Origin: Nocardia niigatensis NBRC 100131
Lineage (GTDB): Bacteria; Actinomycetota; Actinomycetes; Mycobacteriales; Mycobacteriaceae
DNA length: 64,000 bases
Assembly (NCBI RefSeq): GCF_000308655.1
Contig: NZ_BAGC01000107.1
Coordinates: 54,833-118,832 of the forward strand
Reading direction: 5' to 3'
Shown: piece after piece, positions 27,901-35,786 of the stretch
Numbering within the stretch: position 1 is the stretch's first letter
How the letters are laid out: every line of letters begins with the position of its first letter
Translations under genes and position numbers: made by a program
Notes under the pieces: generated by a model
What the model saw: only the letters and a program-made list of their open reading frames with translations
Database searches by the model: none
Told to the model about the DNA's origin: nothing

Positions 27901-28801
27901 ACACCTCCCGTTCGGAATCCTGTTTGCCGGCAAGCCGTTCGGCCAGCTCTGGCGGCACGGCCTCGCCGCCGAAGATGAGCAGTCGCACCGGTTCGAGCGC
28001 CTCGGCGGGCCAGGTGGCCGCCAGCGTCGGGACGGTCGAGACGATGCTGATCTCCCGGCGGACCAGCCACGGCCCCAGATCGGCGCCGGTTCGTACCAGG
28101 GCGCGCGGCGCGGGGACCAGGCAGGCGCCGTGCCGCCACGCCAGCCACATCTCCTCGCAGGAGGCGTCGAAGGCGACCGACAGTCCGGCCAGCACCCGAT
28201 CCCCGGGCCCGATCGGGGCGTCCTGGAGGAACAGGCGCGCCTCGGCGTCCACGAACGCCGCGGCGTTGCGATGGGTCACCGCAACGCCTTTCGGGGTTCC
28301 GGTGGAGCCGGAGGTGAAGATGATCCACGCGTCGTCGGCGGGGGTGGGCGCGGTGGTGGCGGCGAGCCCGTCACCGGGTTCCCTTGCGACGCCGGTGGAC
28401 TCGATCCCGGCCGCGGTGACGATGGCCGAGACCTCGGCCTCGCCGAACACCAGGCGGGCGCGTTCGTCGGGATCGTCGGCGTCGACCGGGACGTACGCGC
28501 CGCCGGCGTGCAGGACCGCCAGGATCGTGATGTACAGCCCGCGTGTTCCGGACGGCATGCGCACGCCGACCCGGTCGCCCGCCCGCACCCCGGCCGCGGC
28601 GAGGCGTTCCACCTCGACCGCGATCTCGGCGAGCAACTCCGCGTACCCCAGCTCGACCTCACCGTCGTCGAGCGCGGGTGCGTCGGGGTAAGTCGCGGCG
28701 GTGGCGGCGAGAATATCGATCAGGGTGCGGGCCGGTGGCGCGAGAGCGGCCCCGAGCATCGGGTTCGGGTCGATCTCGGTATCTGCCTGCTGTTGCGGCA
28801 T
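24902..28801 (-). CDS. Pls/PosA-family membrane peptide synthetase (cationic homopolymer type)
   Basis: This 1299-residue protein has the layout of epsilon-poly-L-lysine synthetase (about 1319 residues): an adenylation domain (about 30-500; FTSGSTGTPKG, NTYGPTEAT, YRSGDLV), a carrier domain with the phosphopantetheine Ser in FFDLGGGSLAAAQL, then six membrane helices alternating with three soluble left-handed-beta-helix-like domains. The A4 region reads SVAFDASCEEMW; the acidic residue after Cys fits a cationic amino acid, but the substrate is inference. There is no thioesterase, as expected. The start is ATG 28801 with AGGAC upstream. The M1 peptidase follows with a 4-base overlap. Confidence 0.9.
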   Translation of the reverse strand: MPQQQADTEIDPNPMLGAALAPPARTLIDILAATAATYPDAPALDDGEVELGYAELLAEIAVEVERLAAAGVRAGDRVGVRMPSGTRGLYITILAVLHAGGAYVPVDADDPDERARLVFGEAEVSAIVTAAGIESTGVAREPGDGLAATTAPTPADDAWIIFTSGSTGTPKGVAVTHRNAAAFVDAEARLFLQDAPIGPGDRVLAGLSVAFDASCEEMWLAWRHGACLVPAPRALVRTGADLGPWLVRREISIVSTVPTLAATWPAEALEPVRLLIFGGEAVPPELAERLAGKQDSEREVWNTYGPTEATVVACAALLDGGFPIRIGLPLDGWDLTVIDAAGNPVGEGESGELVIGGVGLARYLDPAKDAEKYAPLPSVGWERAYRSGDLVRNDREGLVFLGRADDQIKLGGRRIELGEIDSALQHLPGVTGAAAAIRTTKAGNKILVGYLTGPDAGYDLTAARNILAEQLPAPLVPRLAVVGELPTRTSGKVDRDALPWPLPKATAATPEGGLSETERWVAGLWDSILGAEVTDPNADFFDLGGGSLAAAQLVAALRERNPRIAVADLYDHPRLGALAALLDSSEPTAAVEERTVRPVPRSAQLFQVLATIPLTTLTGLQWLTWLAIVGNVAAWSGSLPWLPHLSWWWMAVAFLLFISPPGRMALCVAGSRLLLRGVTAGTYPRGGWVHLRLWTAVRLSEASGAENLSGAPWMVPFARALGAKVGRGVDLHTLPPVTGMLELGDGCSVEPEVDLSGFWIDGDLVHIGPIEIGPGAVVAARSILLPGTKIGRNAEIAPGSSVAGKVKAEQEWAGSPAVKVGRAQHRWPDETPARASHWVAIFGITSMVLASVPIFALGTGGLLIAWWIRDTRTLAAGFGRGFAILPVAMLLVLGVYAAVTIVAVRLLAIGLTEGHHPVRSRQGWQAWATERLLDSARTFLFPLYASLLTPVWLRLLGAKVGKRVEVSTVLLLPKFTVVADGAFLADDTMVASYELGGGWLRIGEAKVGKRAFLGNSGMTAPGRRVPKNGLVAVLSAAPSKAKAGSSWLGSPPTRLRRAAESGDTARTFDPPFRLRVARAVVETCRLIPVFVTFAIGLGVLFALAWLAHTLGHPAAALLSGVVLLAAGAVAGASSVIAKWLLVGRISTEEHPLWSSFVWRNEVADTFVEHVAAPWFARAATGTPVLNVWLRGLGATIGRGVWCESYWLPEADLVTLGDGATVERGCVVQTHLFHDRIMAMDTVTLGAGATLGPHCVALPASVIGAGATIGPASLVMRGDSVPPSTRWWGNPIAPWPEGRR

Positions 28802-28965
28802 TAGGTCCTGCCCACCTCTCGTGGAACCATCCGGCGCTTCTGCGTTGGTTGTTTCATACGAGAGTTACCGACAGGCAAACTGTGAGGCGGCCATTGGCCC
28901 ACGGTACCGGTCCGGCCTGGTCGTCCCGTGTTCACCTGGCGGCAATGCGGGGACTGCGAGTGCGG

Positions 28966-29910
28966 TTACGCGTGGTACTGAGAGAAGAACTGCCAGATCA
29001 CGTCGGTGGCGTCGAACTGGTGGGTGACCTTGCCGACAATCGCCTGCGGCAGGTATTGCGGCCCGTCCGGCCAGGTGTGACCGCCCTCGGCGACCGAATA
29101 GAGCTGAACCTTGGCGCCGTTCGCGCAGTCGGAGGACCGCAGGGTGACCGTGGTGCCGTCGTCGGTGCGCTGCGGGAGCGTGGTCGTGGTGGCCGCGTCA
29201 CAGGAGTTCTTCTCCCGCCACAGCTGCTGGGTGGCGTCGACCGAGAGCACCGGGCTCGAACCCGGTCCGTGGTGGCCGGAGGTGACGCGTACGACGCCAC
29301 CGCCATACGGGACGATCGGATCGGAGATGCCGTGGATCTCGAGCACCGGCAGGGAATGAGCTGGGGTGCAGGCGGATACGTCGGCCTGGGGGAGCGGGCC
29401 CGCCACCGGGGCGATGGCGGCCAGCTTGCCGGACAGCCGGCAGCCGAGGTCCTCGGTGAACATGCCGCCGTTGGACATGCCGGTGGCGTAGACGCGGGCG
29501 GGATCGACGGAGTCGTTCGCGATGATCCGGTCGATCACGGCCGCAACGAAACCCACGTCGTCGATATCGGCGGCGCTGGCGTTGGTGTCATCGCCGCGGC
29601 CGTCGTTCCAGGACTTCTCATAGCCGTTCGGATAGACGGCGATGAAACCGTCGGCGTCGGAGGCCTTGTCGAAGCCGAAGGAATCGGCCATGTTCTCGGC
29701 CTTGCCGCCGCCGCCGTGAAAGGCGAGCACGGCGGGCGCCAGGCCCTGGGGTCGGTTGGCGGGGTAGTGGATGATGTATTGCCGCTGCAGTCCGCCGTAT
29801 TCGAGGGTGACGGTGGTATCGCCGGCGGCGCGGGCCTGCGGGTGCCCGCACCCGGCGGCCATGAATGCGGTGGACAGCAGGATCGCGGCGGCGAATCTCG
29901 GTGCGTTCAC
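28966..29910 (-). CDS. LpqC-like secreted esterase lipoprotein
   Basis: This 314-residue alpha/beta hydrolase resembles LpqC/feruloyl-esterase/PHB-depolymerase-like proteins. The signal peptide ends in a lipobox (FMAAGC; lipid on Cys21). The oxyanion region is AFHGGGGKAE, the nucleophile lies in GMSNGG, and the His is in EGGHTWPD. It is anchored on the outer face of the membrane and would cleave an ester. The start is GTG 29910, chosen because it places the signal peptide correctly; there is no strong ribosome site. The synthetase operon lies just downstream on the same strand but is separately spaced. Confidence 0.85.
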   Translation of the reverse strand: MNAPRFAAAILLSTAFMAAGCGHPQARAAGDTTVTLEYGGLQRQYIIHYPANRPQGLAPAVLAFHGGGGKAENMADSFGFDKASDADGFIAVYPNGYEKSWNDGRGDDTNASAADIDDVGFVAAVIDRIIANDSVDPARVYATGMSNGGMFTEDLGCRLSGKLAAIAPVAGPLPQADVSACTPAHSLPVLEIHGISDPIVPYGGGVVRVTSGHHGPGSSPVLSVDATQQLWREKNSCDAATTTTLPQRTDDGTTVTLRSSDCANGAKVQLYSVAEGGHTWPDGPQYLPQAIVGKVTHQFDATDVIWQFFSQYHA

Positions 29911-29957
29911 GGGGGAAATCGTAGAGACGCAGCCTGAAGCTGAGCTGAAGCTTCGGA

Positions 29958-30494
29958 TCAGCTGTGAGCCCGGATGGCGGCCAGCGCCGCGCCGGCGACT
30001 TCGTGTGGCGGAGGCCCGATTTCGATGCTGACGATGTGCTCGTCGGGGCCCGGCGGCTCCAGCGTGCCGAGCTGGGAATCGAGCAGATCCGGCGGCATGA
30101 AATGGTCCATGCGCGCGGTGAGGCGGCGCTGCAACTCCTCCCGCGATCCGGTGAGATGCAGGAAGGTCAGTACCGCGCCGGGGCGCCCGGCGAGGCTGCG
30201 GCGCAGCACGTCCCGGTACGAGCGCTTCAGCGCCGAGCAGGTGACGATGGCCGAGCGGCCGGCCGTGTACTCCTCGGACATCCAGGCCGCGATGGCGGCC
30301 AGCCACGACTCCCGATCGGCGTCGGTGAGCGCGTGGCCCGCCGCCATCTTCGCGATATTGGCCGGCGGGTGCAGGTCGTCGCCCTCCAGGAGATCCCAGC
30401 CCAGGCTGCTCACCAGCATGCCCGCGACCGTGGATTTCCCGGATCCGGAGACGCCCATGAGCACCACGATCTGCGGTCGCTCGGGGATTGCCAT
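29958..30494 (-). CDS. gntK: gluconate kinase
   Basis: This 178-residue GntK-type kinase phosphorylates D-gluconate to 6-phosphogluconate. The P-loop is GVSGSGKST near residue 14, followed by GDDLHPPANIAKM, CSALKRSYRD and a C-terminal MPPDLLDSQLGTLE motif, all typical. I use ATG 30494, which overlaps the stop of the upstream gluconate permease remnant (TGATG); ATG 30497 is also possible. The permease is broken, so gluconate import would need another transporter. The kinase itself appears intact. Confidence 0.9.
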   Translation of the reverse strand: MAIPERPQIVVLMGVSGSGKSTVAGMLVSSLGWDLLEGDDLHPPANIAKMAAGHALTDADRESWLAAIAAWMSEEYTAGRSAIVTCSALKRSYRDVLRRSLAGRPGAVLTFLHLTGSREELQRRLTARMDHFMPPDLLDSQLGTLEPPGPDEHIVSIEIGPPPHEVAGAALAAIRAHS

Positions 30495-30840
30495 CATCGC
30501 TCCCGGACGATCGCGCTCAGGGCGAGGACGCCCGCCGGCCCGGCCAGTGAGATCACACATTCCATGAGGCTCCACGATTTCAGCGTCTGCACGACGTCCA
30601 GGCGTAGATACTCCTTGACCATCCAGAATCCGGCGTCATCGACCTGCGACAGGAACAGCGCACCCGATCCGATCGCCAGCACCATGAGCGCCACGTGAGA
30701 GGTACCTTGCCCGGCCGCGACCGGGGCCAGAATGCCCCGACGCCGTCATCGCCGTGACGGTCGCCGAGCTGGTGGCGACCCGGATCAGCGCTGCCGAGAA
30801 CGGGAGAACCGAACACGAGCTCATGCCGACCCTGGCCAAT
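30494..30840 (-). pseudogene. gluconate permease (GntP) C-terminal remnant
   Basis: Only the last ~110 residues of a GntP-family permease remain. One frame gives LPFSAALIRVATSSATVTA. After a frameshift near TCGGGGCATT it changes to ILAPVAAGQGTSHVALMVLA and then LFLSQVDDAGFWMVKEYLRL, ending at a stop that overlaps gntK. The N-terminal ~330 residues are absent, so no transport is possible. The normal gntP-gntK order shows that this was once an operon. Confidence 0.75.
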
Positions 30841-30872
30841 CCGCAGGCCCTGCTGGGCGCATCACGCCGCGG

Positions 30873-31316
30873 CTAGGGCACGATCAGGTACCACTCCGCC
30901 CACGGGCCCTGCAACGGCCAGCTGTTGGCGAACAGCTTGGCCACACCCATCCCGACCCACAGGTCGACGGTCTGCGTCTCACCCGGACCCGCACCGGTGT
31001 GGACGTACACGTCCCGTGATCCGCCGCCCGCGGACCCCAGCCAGCCCAGCACGATGTGATTACCGCACGGCCCGCTCAGATACCCCAGTGGCGTCACGTG
31101 CGCGGTCACATGGCCGGGCATGCCGTGCGCGGCCTCCAGACCGACCGCGATCTGCCCCGCGCAGAAGTTCGCGTCCCCGAAAGTGAACACGGTGGTGCCG
31201 AACGGCGCCCACTGCGGCAGCCAATCCGCCTGTGCCGGGGGCGCACCCACGCCGCCGCCCAGCGCGAGTCCGGCCGCCGCGATCACCCCCGCCAGCATCC
31301 GTACAGTCCTCATCAT
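30873..31316 (-). CDS. small secreted protein
   Basis: This 147-residue protein has a clear Sec signal peptide ending at AQA (about residue 30), then a mature domain with two cysteines that may pair (NFCAGQ and GPCGNH). It is rich in Gly, Val and aromatics, probably a small beta-sandwich. I do not recognise a named family; similar short secreted proteins are common in Nocardia. It is divergent from the Ser/Thr kinase at 31590. Confidence 0.75.
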   Translation of the reverse strand: MMRTVRMLAGVIAAAGLALGGGVGAPPAQADWLPQWAPFGTTVFTFGDANFCAGQIAVGLEAAHGMPGHVTAHVTPLGYLSGPCGNHIVLGWLGSAGGGSRDVYVHTGAGPGETQTVDLWVGMGVAKLFANSWPLQGPWAEWYLIVP

Positions 31317-31589
31317 CGGATGTCCTTCCGGCCGGCCGAATTCCGCGACCGCACAGCCCGGCTCCCGCCATCCGGCCCCGAGACGACCCCCGACGACTCG
31401 CCCCGTTGCGCGCGGAAGCCGTTCTCCTCCAGCCTATCCAATCGGCACAGCCCGAATACCCCCATTTCGGGCACCATGCCGGGGCTGGAAACCGGTTGGG
31501 GCGGGCCGTGGAACCGGTCGGGGCGGGCAGCGGACTCGGCCCCGGGTGCCCGGTATTGTCTGCGGTGCAGGTAGATCGGGAGGATTTGG

Positions 31590-33092
31590 TTGGCTGAGCA
31601 GCTCCGAACCGGCGTGGTCTTCGCCGGATATCGGGTCGAGCGACTACTGGGTGCCGGTGGAATGGGCGAGGTGTACCTGGCCCGGGACCGGGACCTACCC
31701 AGGTTCGTCGCATTGAAGCTGCTCAACCGCGTGGCCAGCGATGACGACGAGACCCGGCAGCGCTTCCTGCGCGAGGCGAACATCATTGCCCGGCTGTCGC
31801 ATCCGAACATCGTCACCATCTACGCGCGCGGCGAGGAACAGGGACAGCTGTGGCTGGCCATGGCCTACGTCGACGGCTCCGACCTGGCCGCCGAACTCCT
31901 CGACGGACCGCTGGAGCTCGGTCGTGCGGCCGCCATCACCGCGGACCTGGCGCGCGCACTCGACTACGCCCACGAGGCGGGTGTGCTGCACCGTGACGTC
32001 AAGCCGGCCAATATCCTGCTCACCGCGCAGCCGCGAGAGTGGGCGCTGCTCACCGACTTCGGCATCGCCGAGTCCCGGCACGAGGTGCGCGGCATCACCG
32101 AGAACGGCGAGGTGGTGGCCAGTTTCCAGTACACTGCGCCGGAGCGCTTCAACGGCGAGGCCCGGGTCGACCGGCGCGCCGACGTCTACTCCCTCGGCTG
32201 CACCCTGTTCGAAATGCTCACCGGCGCACCGCCGTTTGCCGACACCGATCTGCCCCGGCTGATCTACCGGCACGTCAAGGCGCCCGTGCCCTCGGTGCGG
32301 GAACGGAATCCGGCGCTGCCCGCCGCCTTGGACCCGGTGCTGGCCCGGGCCATGGCGAAGAATCCGCGGGCCCGATTCGCCACCTGCACCGAGCTGTCGG
32401 CCGCGGTGAACGAGGCGATCGCCGGGGCGCGGCCCAAGGTTGCGGTTCCGCCACCACGGGAGACGCACAGTCACAAGGCGATTCCCTCGTCGCGACAAGG
32501 GAGCCGTTCGCGCACGCTGCTGGTGTTCCTGGCCGTGGCGCTGCTGGCCGGCGCCGCCGCCGCGGCCGTCGGCCTTCTGACCACGCTCGCCGATTCCGGC
32601 TCGCACAGTGCGGCCGGGACCCCGACCAGCTCCACCGCGCCCGTGCCCACCCGCCGCAGCGCCAGCGCCGTCCCCACCACCATCAGCGCCTCCGCCGGCG
32701 CGGGCGCGGCCGCCGACGGCTGCCAGTCCCGCCGCACCCCGGACGGGGTGACCGGCACCGATCCGGGTGGCATCGGCAGTGGCCCGGACGCCGTTCTCGC
32801 CTTCGAGTACGCCTACTACGTGCTCCGCTCCGGCAGCGTCGCACGGGAATTCGTGGCCGGGGACGCGGCCAATGTCGCGGACGCGGCCAAGATCCAGAGC
32901 GGCATCGACTCCCTGCCCATCGGCACCCGCTACTGCGTGCAGGTCAGCCGGATCGCCGCGGCCGACGACGACCACTGGGCGGTGAAGGTCGCCCAGCAGC
33001 GTCCCGGTGAACTTCAGGACGTTTTCACCCAGACCGTCACCACGCGAACCGTCGGCAGCCGGACCCTGATCACCTCCATTGTCGAGGAGTAG
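31590..33092 (+). CDS. PknB-type serine/threonine protein kinase
   Basis: This 500-residue receptor-like kinase has the Gly loop GAGGMGEVY, the catalytic Lys in VALKLL, HRDVKPANIL, DFG and the APE-like TAPERF, all intact. The juxtamembrane linker is basic, a membrane helix lies at about residues 308-332, a Thr/Ser/Pro/Ala-rich stalk follows, and the extracellular domain (about 130 residues) has two cysteines. There are no PASTA repeats. The start is TTG 31590 with GGGAGGA upstream. The P450 pair follows 128 bases downstream on the same strand; a functional link is possible but not shown. Confidence 0.92.
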   Translation: MAEQLRTGVVFAGYRVERLLGAGGMGEVYLARDRDLPRFVALKLLNRVASDDDETRQRFLREANIIARLSHPNIVTIYARGEEQGQLWLAMAYVDGSDLAAELLDGPLELGRAAAITADLARALDYAHEAGVLHRDVKPANILLTAQPREWALLTDFGIAESRHEVRGITENGEVVASFQYTAPERFNGEARVDRRADVYSLGCTLFEMLTGAPPFADTDLPRLIYRHVKAPVPSVRERNPALPAALDPVLARAMAKNPRARFATCTELSAAVNEAIAGARPKVAVPPPRETHSHKAIPSSRQGSRSRTLLVFLAVALLAGAAAAAVGLLTTLADSGSHSAAGTPTSSTAPVPTRRSASAVPTTISASAGAGAAADGCQSRRTPDGVTGTDPGGIGSGPDAVLAFEYAYYVLRSGSVAREFVAGDAANVADAAKIQSGIDSLPIGTRYCVQVSRIAAADDDHWAVKVAQQRPGELQDVFTQTVTTRTVGSRTLITSIVEE

Positions 33093-33220
33093 CACTGGCA
33101 GTTGCTGTTTCACAAAAGGGGTGGGTGTGCTGACGGGCTGCTAGGGTGCGAAGCGTTGACTCGATCGGGGATGACTCGGTGGGTCCGGTGAAAGTCGTTC
33201 GTCGGTAGGGAGTTTCGGAC

Positions 33221-34486
33221 TTGGAGTCGACAGGATCGTGGGGTGGGGTCTCGGGGGCTGGGGGATGCCCGGTACGCGGAGAATCGGCCGTCGGGGTGGA
33301 AGAGCCCCGGATTCTGTTGGGGACACCGGAATTCGCGGCCGACCCGCACCGAGCGTATCGCGAGATGCGCCGCCGGCACGGCTCCATGGTGCCGGTCGAA
33401 CTGGCCCCGGGGGTGCCCGCGACCCTGGTCGTGAACTACCGGACCGCGCTGCGAATCCTCAATGATCCCGAGCATTTTCCGGCCGATCCGCGGATCTGGC
33501 AGGACAGCATCTCCGAGGATTCACCCATCCGGCCGATGATGCAGTGGTACCCTAACGCGTTGCGCAACGCGGGCGCCGAGCACACCCGCTACCGGCAGGC
33601 GTACACCGCCAGTATCGACGGCATCGACCTGCACGCCGTGCACGCCACCGTCGAGCAGATCGCGGGACCGCTCATCGCGGGCCTGGCCGCCGAGGGCAGC
33701 GCCGATCTGGTGTCGCAGTTCGCGCTGCCGCTGGTGTTCGAGGTGCTCAACCAATTGGTGGGCTGCTCAGCGGATATCGGCCAGCGGGTGGCCACCGGCA
33801 TGGCCGCGCTGTTCGACACCGTCAATGCCGCGTGGGGCATGCAGACCCTCGGCGAGGCGCTGATGGAACTCATCGCCATGCGCCGCGCCGAGCCCGGCGA
33901 CGACGTCACCTCGCGCATGGCCCACCACCCGGCGGGGCTCAATGACGAGGAGATGCTGTACCAGCTGGTCAGCTTCTACGGCGCGGGCATCGAGCCCATG
34001 CAGAACCTGATCAGCAACACGCTGCTGCTCATGCTCACCGACGACCGTTTCGGCGGAGACATGCTGGGCGGCAGCCTCTCCACCCGCGACGCGCTCGACG
34101 AGGTGCTCTTCAACGACCCGCCCATGGCCAACTTCGCCATGAGCTATCCGCGGCAGCCCATCCTCATCGACACCACGTGGCTACCCGCCCACCAGCCGGT
34201 CCTGATCAGCTTCGCCGGCTGCAACAACGATCCCGAGATCGCGGGCGGCGACCGCACCGGCAACCGATCGCATCTGGCCTGGGGCGCCGGACCGCACGCC
34301 TGCCCCGCCCGATCGGTGGCCTACCTGGTCGCGCAGACCGCGATCGACGAGCTGCTGGACGCGCTGCCCGACCTCACGCTCGCCGTCCCGAAACACGACA
34401 TCTCCTGGCGTCCCGGTCCGTTCCACCGCGCCATGGTGGCACTGCCGGTCGAATTTCCGATCAGTCCCGCGCTGCGCGCGGTGTAA
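33221..34486 (+). CDS. cytochrome P450 lacking ExxR (CYP157-like)
   Basis: This 421-residue P450 has the heme ligand Cys361 in WGAGPHACPAR. The K-helix motif ExxR is missing: the region reads DEVLFNDPP, so Arg is replaced by Phe. The I-helix reads GAGIEPM, without the usual acid-alcohol pair. CYP157 proteins of Streptomyces are the established example of P450s lacking ExxR and occur next to CYP154 genes, which is the arrangement here (P450 at 34497). The start is TTG 33221 (GGGAG upstream) or GTG 33296. Whether it is catalytic or a partner/scaffold is unknown. Confidence 0.85.
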   Translation: MESTGSWGGVSGAGGCPVRGESAVGVEEPRILLGTPEFAADPHRAYREMRRRHGSMVPVELAPGVPATLVVNYRTALRILNDPEHFPADPRIWQDSISEDSPIRPMMQWYPNALRNAGAEHTRYRQAYTASIDGIDLHAVHATVEQIAGPLIAGLAAEGSADLVSQFALPLVFEVLNQLVGCSADIGQRVATGMAALFDTVNAAWGMQTLGEALMELIAMRRAEPGDDVTSRMAHHPAGLNDEEMLYQLVSFYGAGIEPMQNLISNTLLLMLTDDRFGGDMLGGSLSTRDALDEVLFNDPPMANFAMSYPRQPILIDTTWLPAHQPVLISFAGCNNDPEIAGGDRTGNRSHLAWGAGPHACPARSVAYLVAQTAIDELLDALPDLTLAVPKHDISWRPGPFHRAMVALPVEFPISPALRAV

Positions 34487-34496
34487 GGAGCGCTCC

Positions 34497-35726
34497 ATGT
34501 CCCAGAGCCCGATCGTGCTGGATGTCACCGGCACCGACATCCAGGGCGAGTCCGCCCGGATTCGCGCGCAGGGCCCGATCACGTTGGTCGAGCTGCCCGG
34601 CGGCGTGCCGGCCTGGTCGGTGACCGACCAGGCCGTGCTCAAGACCCTGCTCGCCGATGCCCGGGTCTCCAAGGATCCGCGTCAGCACTGGTCGGCGTTC
34701 ATCAACGGCGAGATCACCGAGGCCTGGCCGCTGCTGCCCTGGGTGGCCGTGGAGAACATGTTCACCGCCTACGGCGCCGACCACCGCCGGCTGCGAAAGC
34801 TGGTGTCCCCGGCCTTCACTCACCGCCGCACCACCGCCATGCGTGAACGCATCGAGGCCATCGTCGCCGAACTGCTCGACGAGCTGGCCGCGCTCCCGGC
34901 CGGCTCGGTCGCCGACCTGCGCTCGCTCTACGCCTACCCGGTGCCGATCCGTGTGATCAGCGGGCTCATGGGCGTGCCCGAGCATCTCGACGCCGCCATC
35001 CACAAGTGCGTCGACGGCTTCTTCGACGGGTCTCTGACCGCCGAGGAGTCCATGGCCAACTTCCTCGAAATGTACGAGCGGGTGGGCGAACTCGTCGCCT
35101 ACCGCCGCGACAACCCGGGCGACGACATCACCACCGCCATGATCGCGGCCCGCGACGACGAGGACGGCTCGCAGCTGGCCGACAAGGAACTCGTCGAAAC
35201 CCTCATGCTCGTCATCAATGCCGGGCACGAGACCACCGTGAACCTGCTCGGACAGGCCATTGTCGCGCTGCTCACCCACCCCGAGCAGCTGGCCGCGGTC
35301 GTCGCCGAGCAGGCGTCGTGGAACGACGTCATCGAGGAGACCCTGCGCTACCAGTCGCCGGTGGCGCACCTGCCGCTGCGATACGCGGTGGAGGACATCG
35401 AGATCGACGGCATCACCATCCCCAAGGGCGAGGCCATCCTGGCCTCCTACGCGGGCGCCAGCCGCGACCCGCGGATCCACGGTGCGACCGCCGACAGCTT
35501 CGACATCACCCGCGACACCAAAGACCAGCACGTCGCCTTCGGCTACGGCGCTCACCACTGCCTGGGCGCGCCGCTGGCCCGGCTGGAGGCCGCCATCGCG
35601 CTGCCCGCCCTGTTCGAGCGCTTCCCGAACCTCCGGCTGGCCACGGACGCAACCGAATTGAAGCCGCTGGGCAGCTTCATCTCCAACGGGCACGCCAGCC
35701 TGCCGGTGCGGCTGGACGGCGAGTAG
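34497..35726 (+). CDS. cytochrome P450 (CYP154-like)
   Basis: This 409-residue P450 has all catalytic motifs: I-helix INAGHETTV, ExxR in EETLRYQSPV, and the heme loop FGYGAHHCLGAPLAR with Cys355. ATG 34497 lies 10 bases after the previous P450 stop, with AGGAG between, so the two are one transcript. CYP154 enzymes hydroxylate steroids, macrolides or dipeptides; the substrate here is unknown. In Streptomyces conservons such a pair accompanies a histidine kinase-like protein, a roadblock protein, DUF742 and a GTPase, none of which is present here. Confidence 0.92.
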   Translation: MSQSPIVLDVTGTDIQGESARIRAQGPITLVELPGGVPAWSVTDQAVLKTLLADARVSKDPRQHWSAFINGEITEAWPLLPWVAVENMFTAYGADHRRLRKLVSPAFTHRRTTAMRERIEAIVAELLDELAALPAGSVADLRSLYAYPVPIRVISGLMGVPEHLDAAIHKCVDGFFDGSLTAEESMANFLEMYERVGELVAYRRDNPGDDITTAMIAARDDEDGSQLADKELVETLMLVINAGHETTVNLLGQAIVALLTHPEQLAAVVAEQASWNDVIEETLRYQSPVAHLPLRYAVEDIEIDGITIPKGEAILASYAGASRDPRIHGATADSFDITRDTKDQHVAFGYGAHHCLGAPLARLEAAIALPALFERFPNLRLATDATELKPLGSFISNGHASLPVRLDGE

Positions 35727-35786
35727 TCGTCACCGTCGCGGGCCGGAGAGGTCTCCGGCCCGCGCACACGGCTCGTCCCCGCCGAC

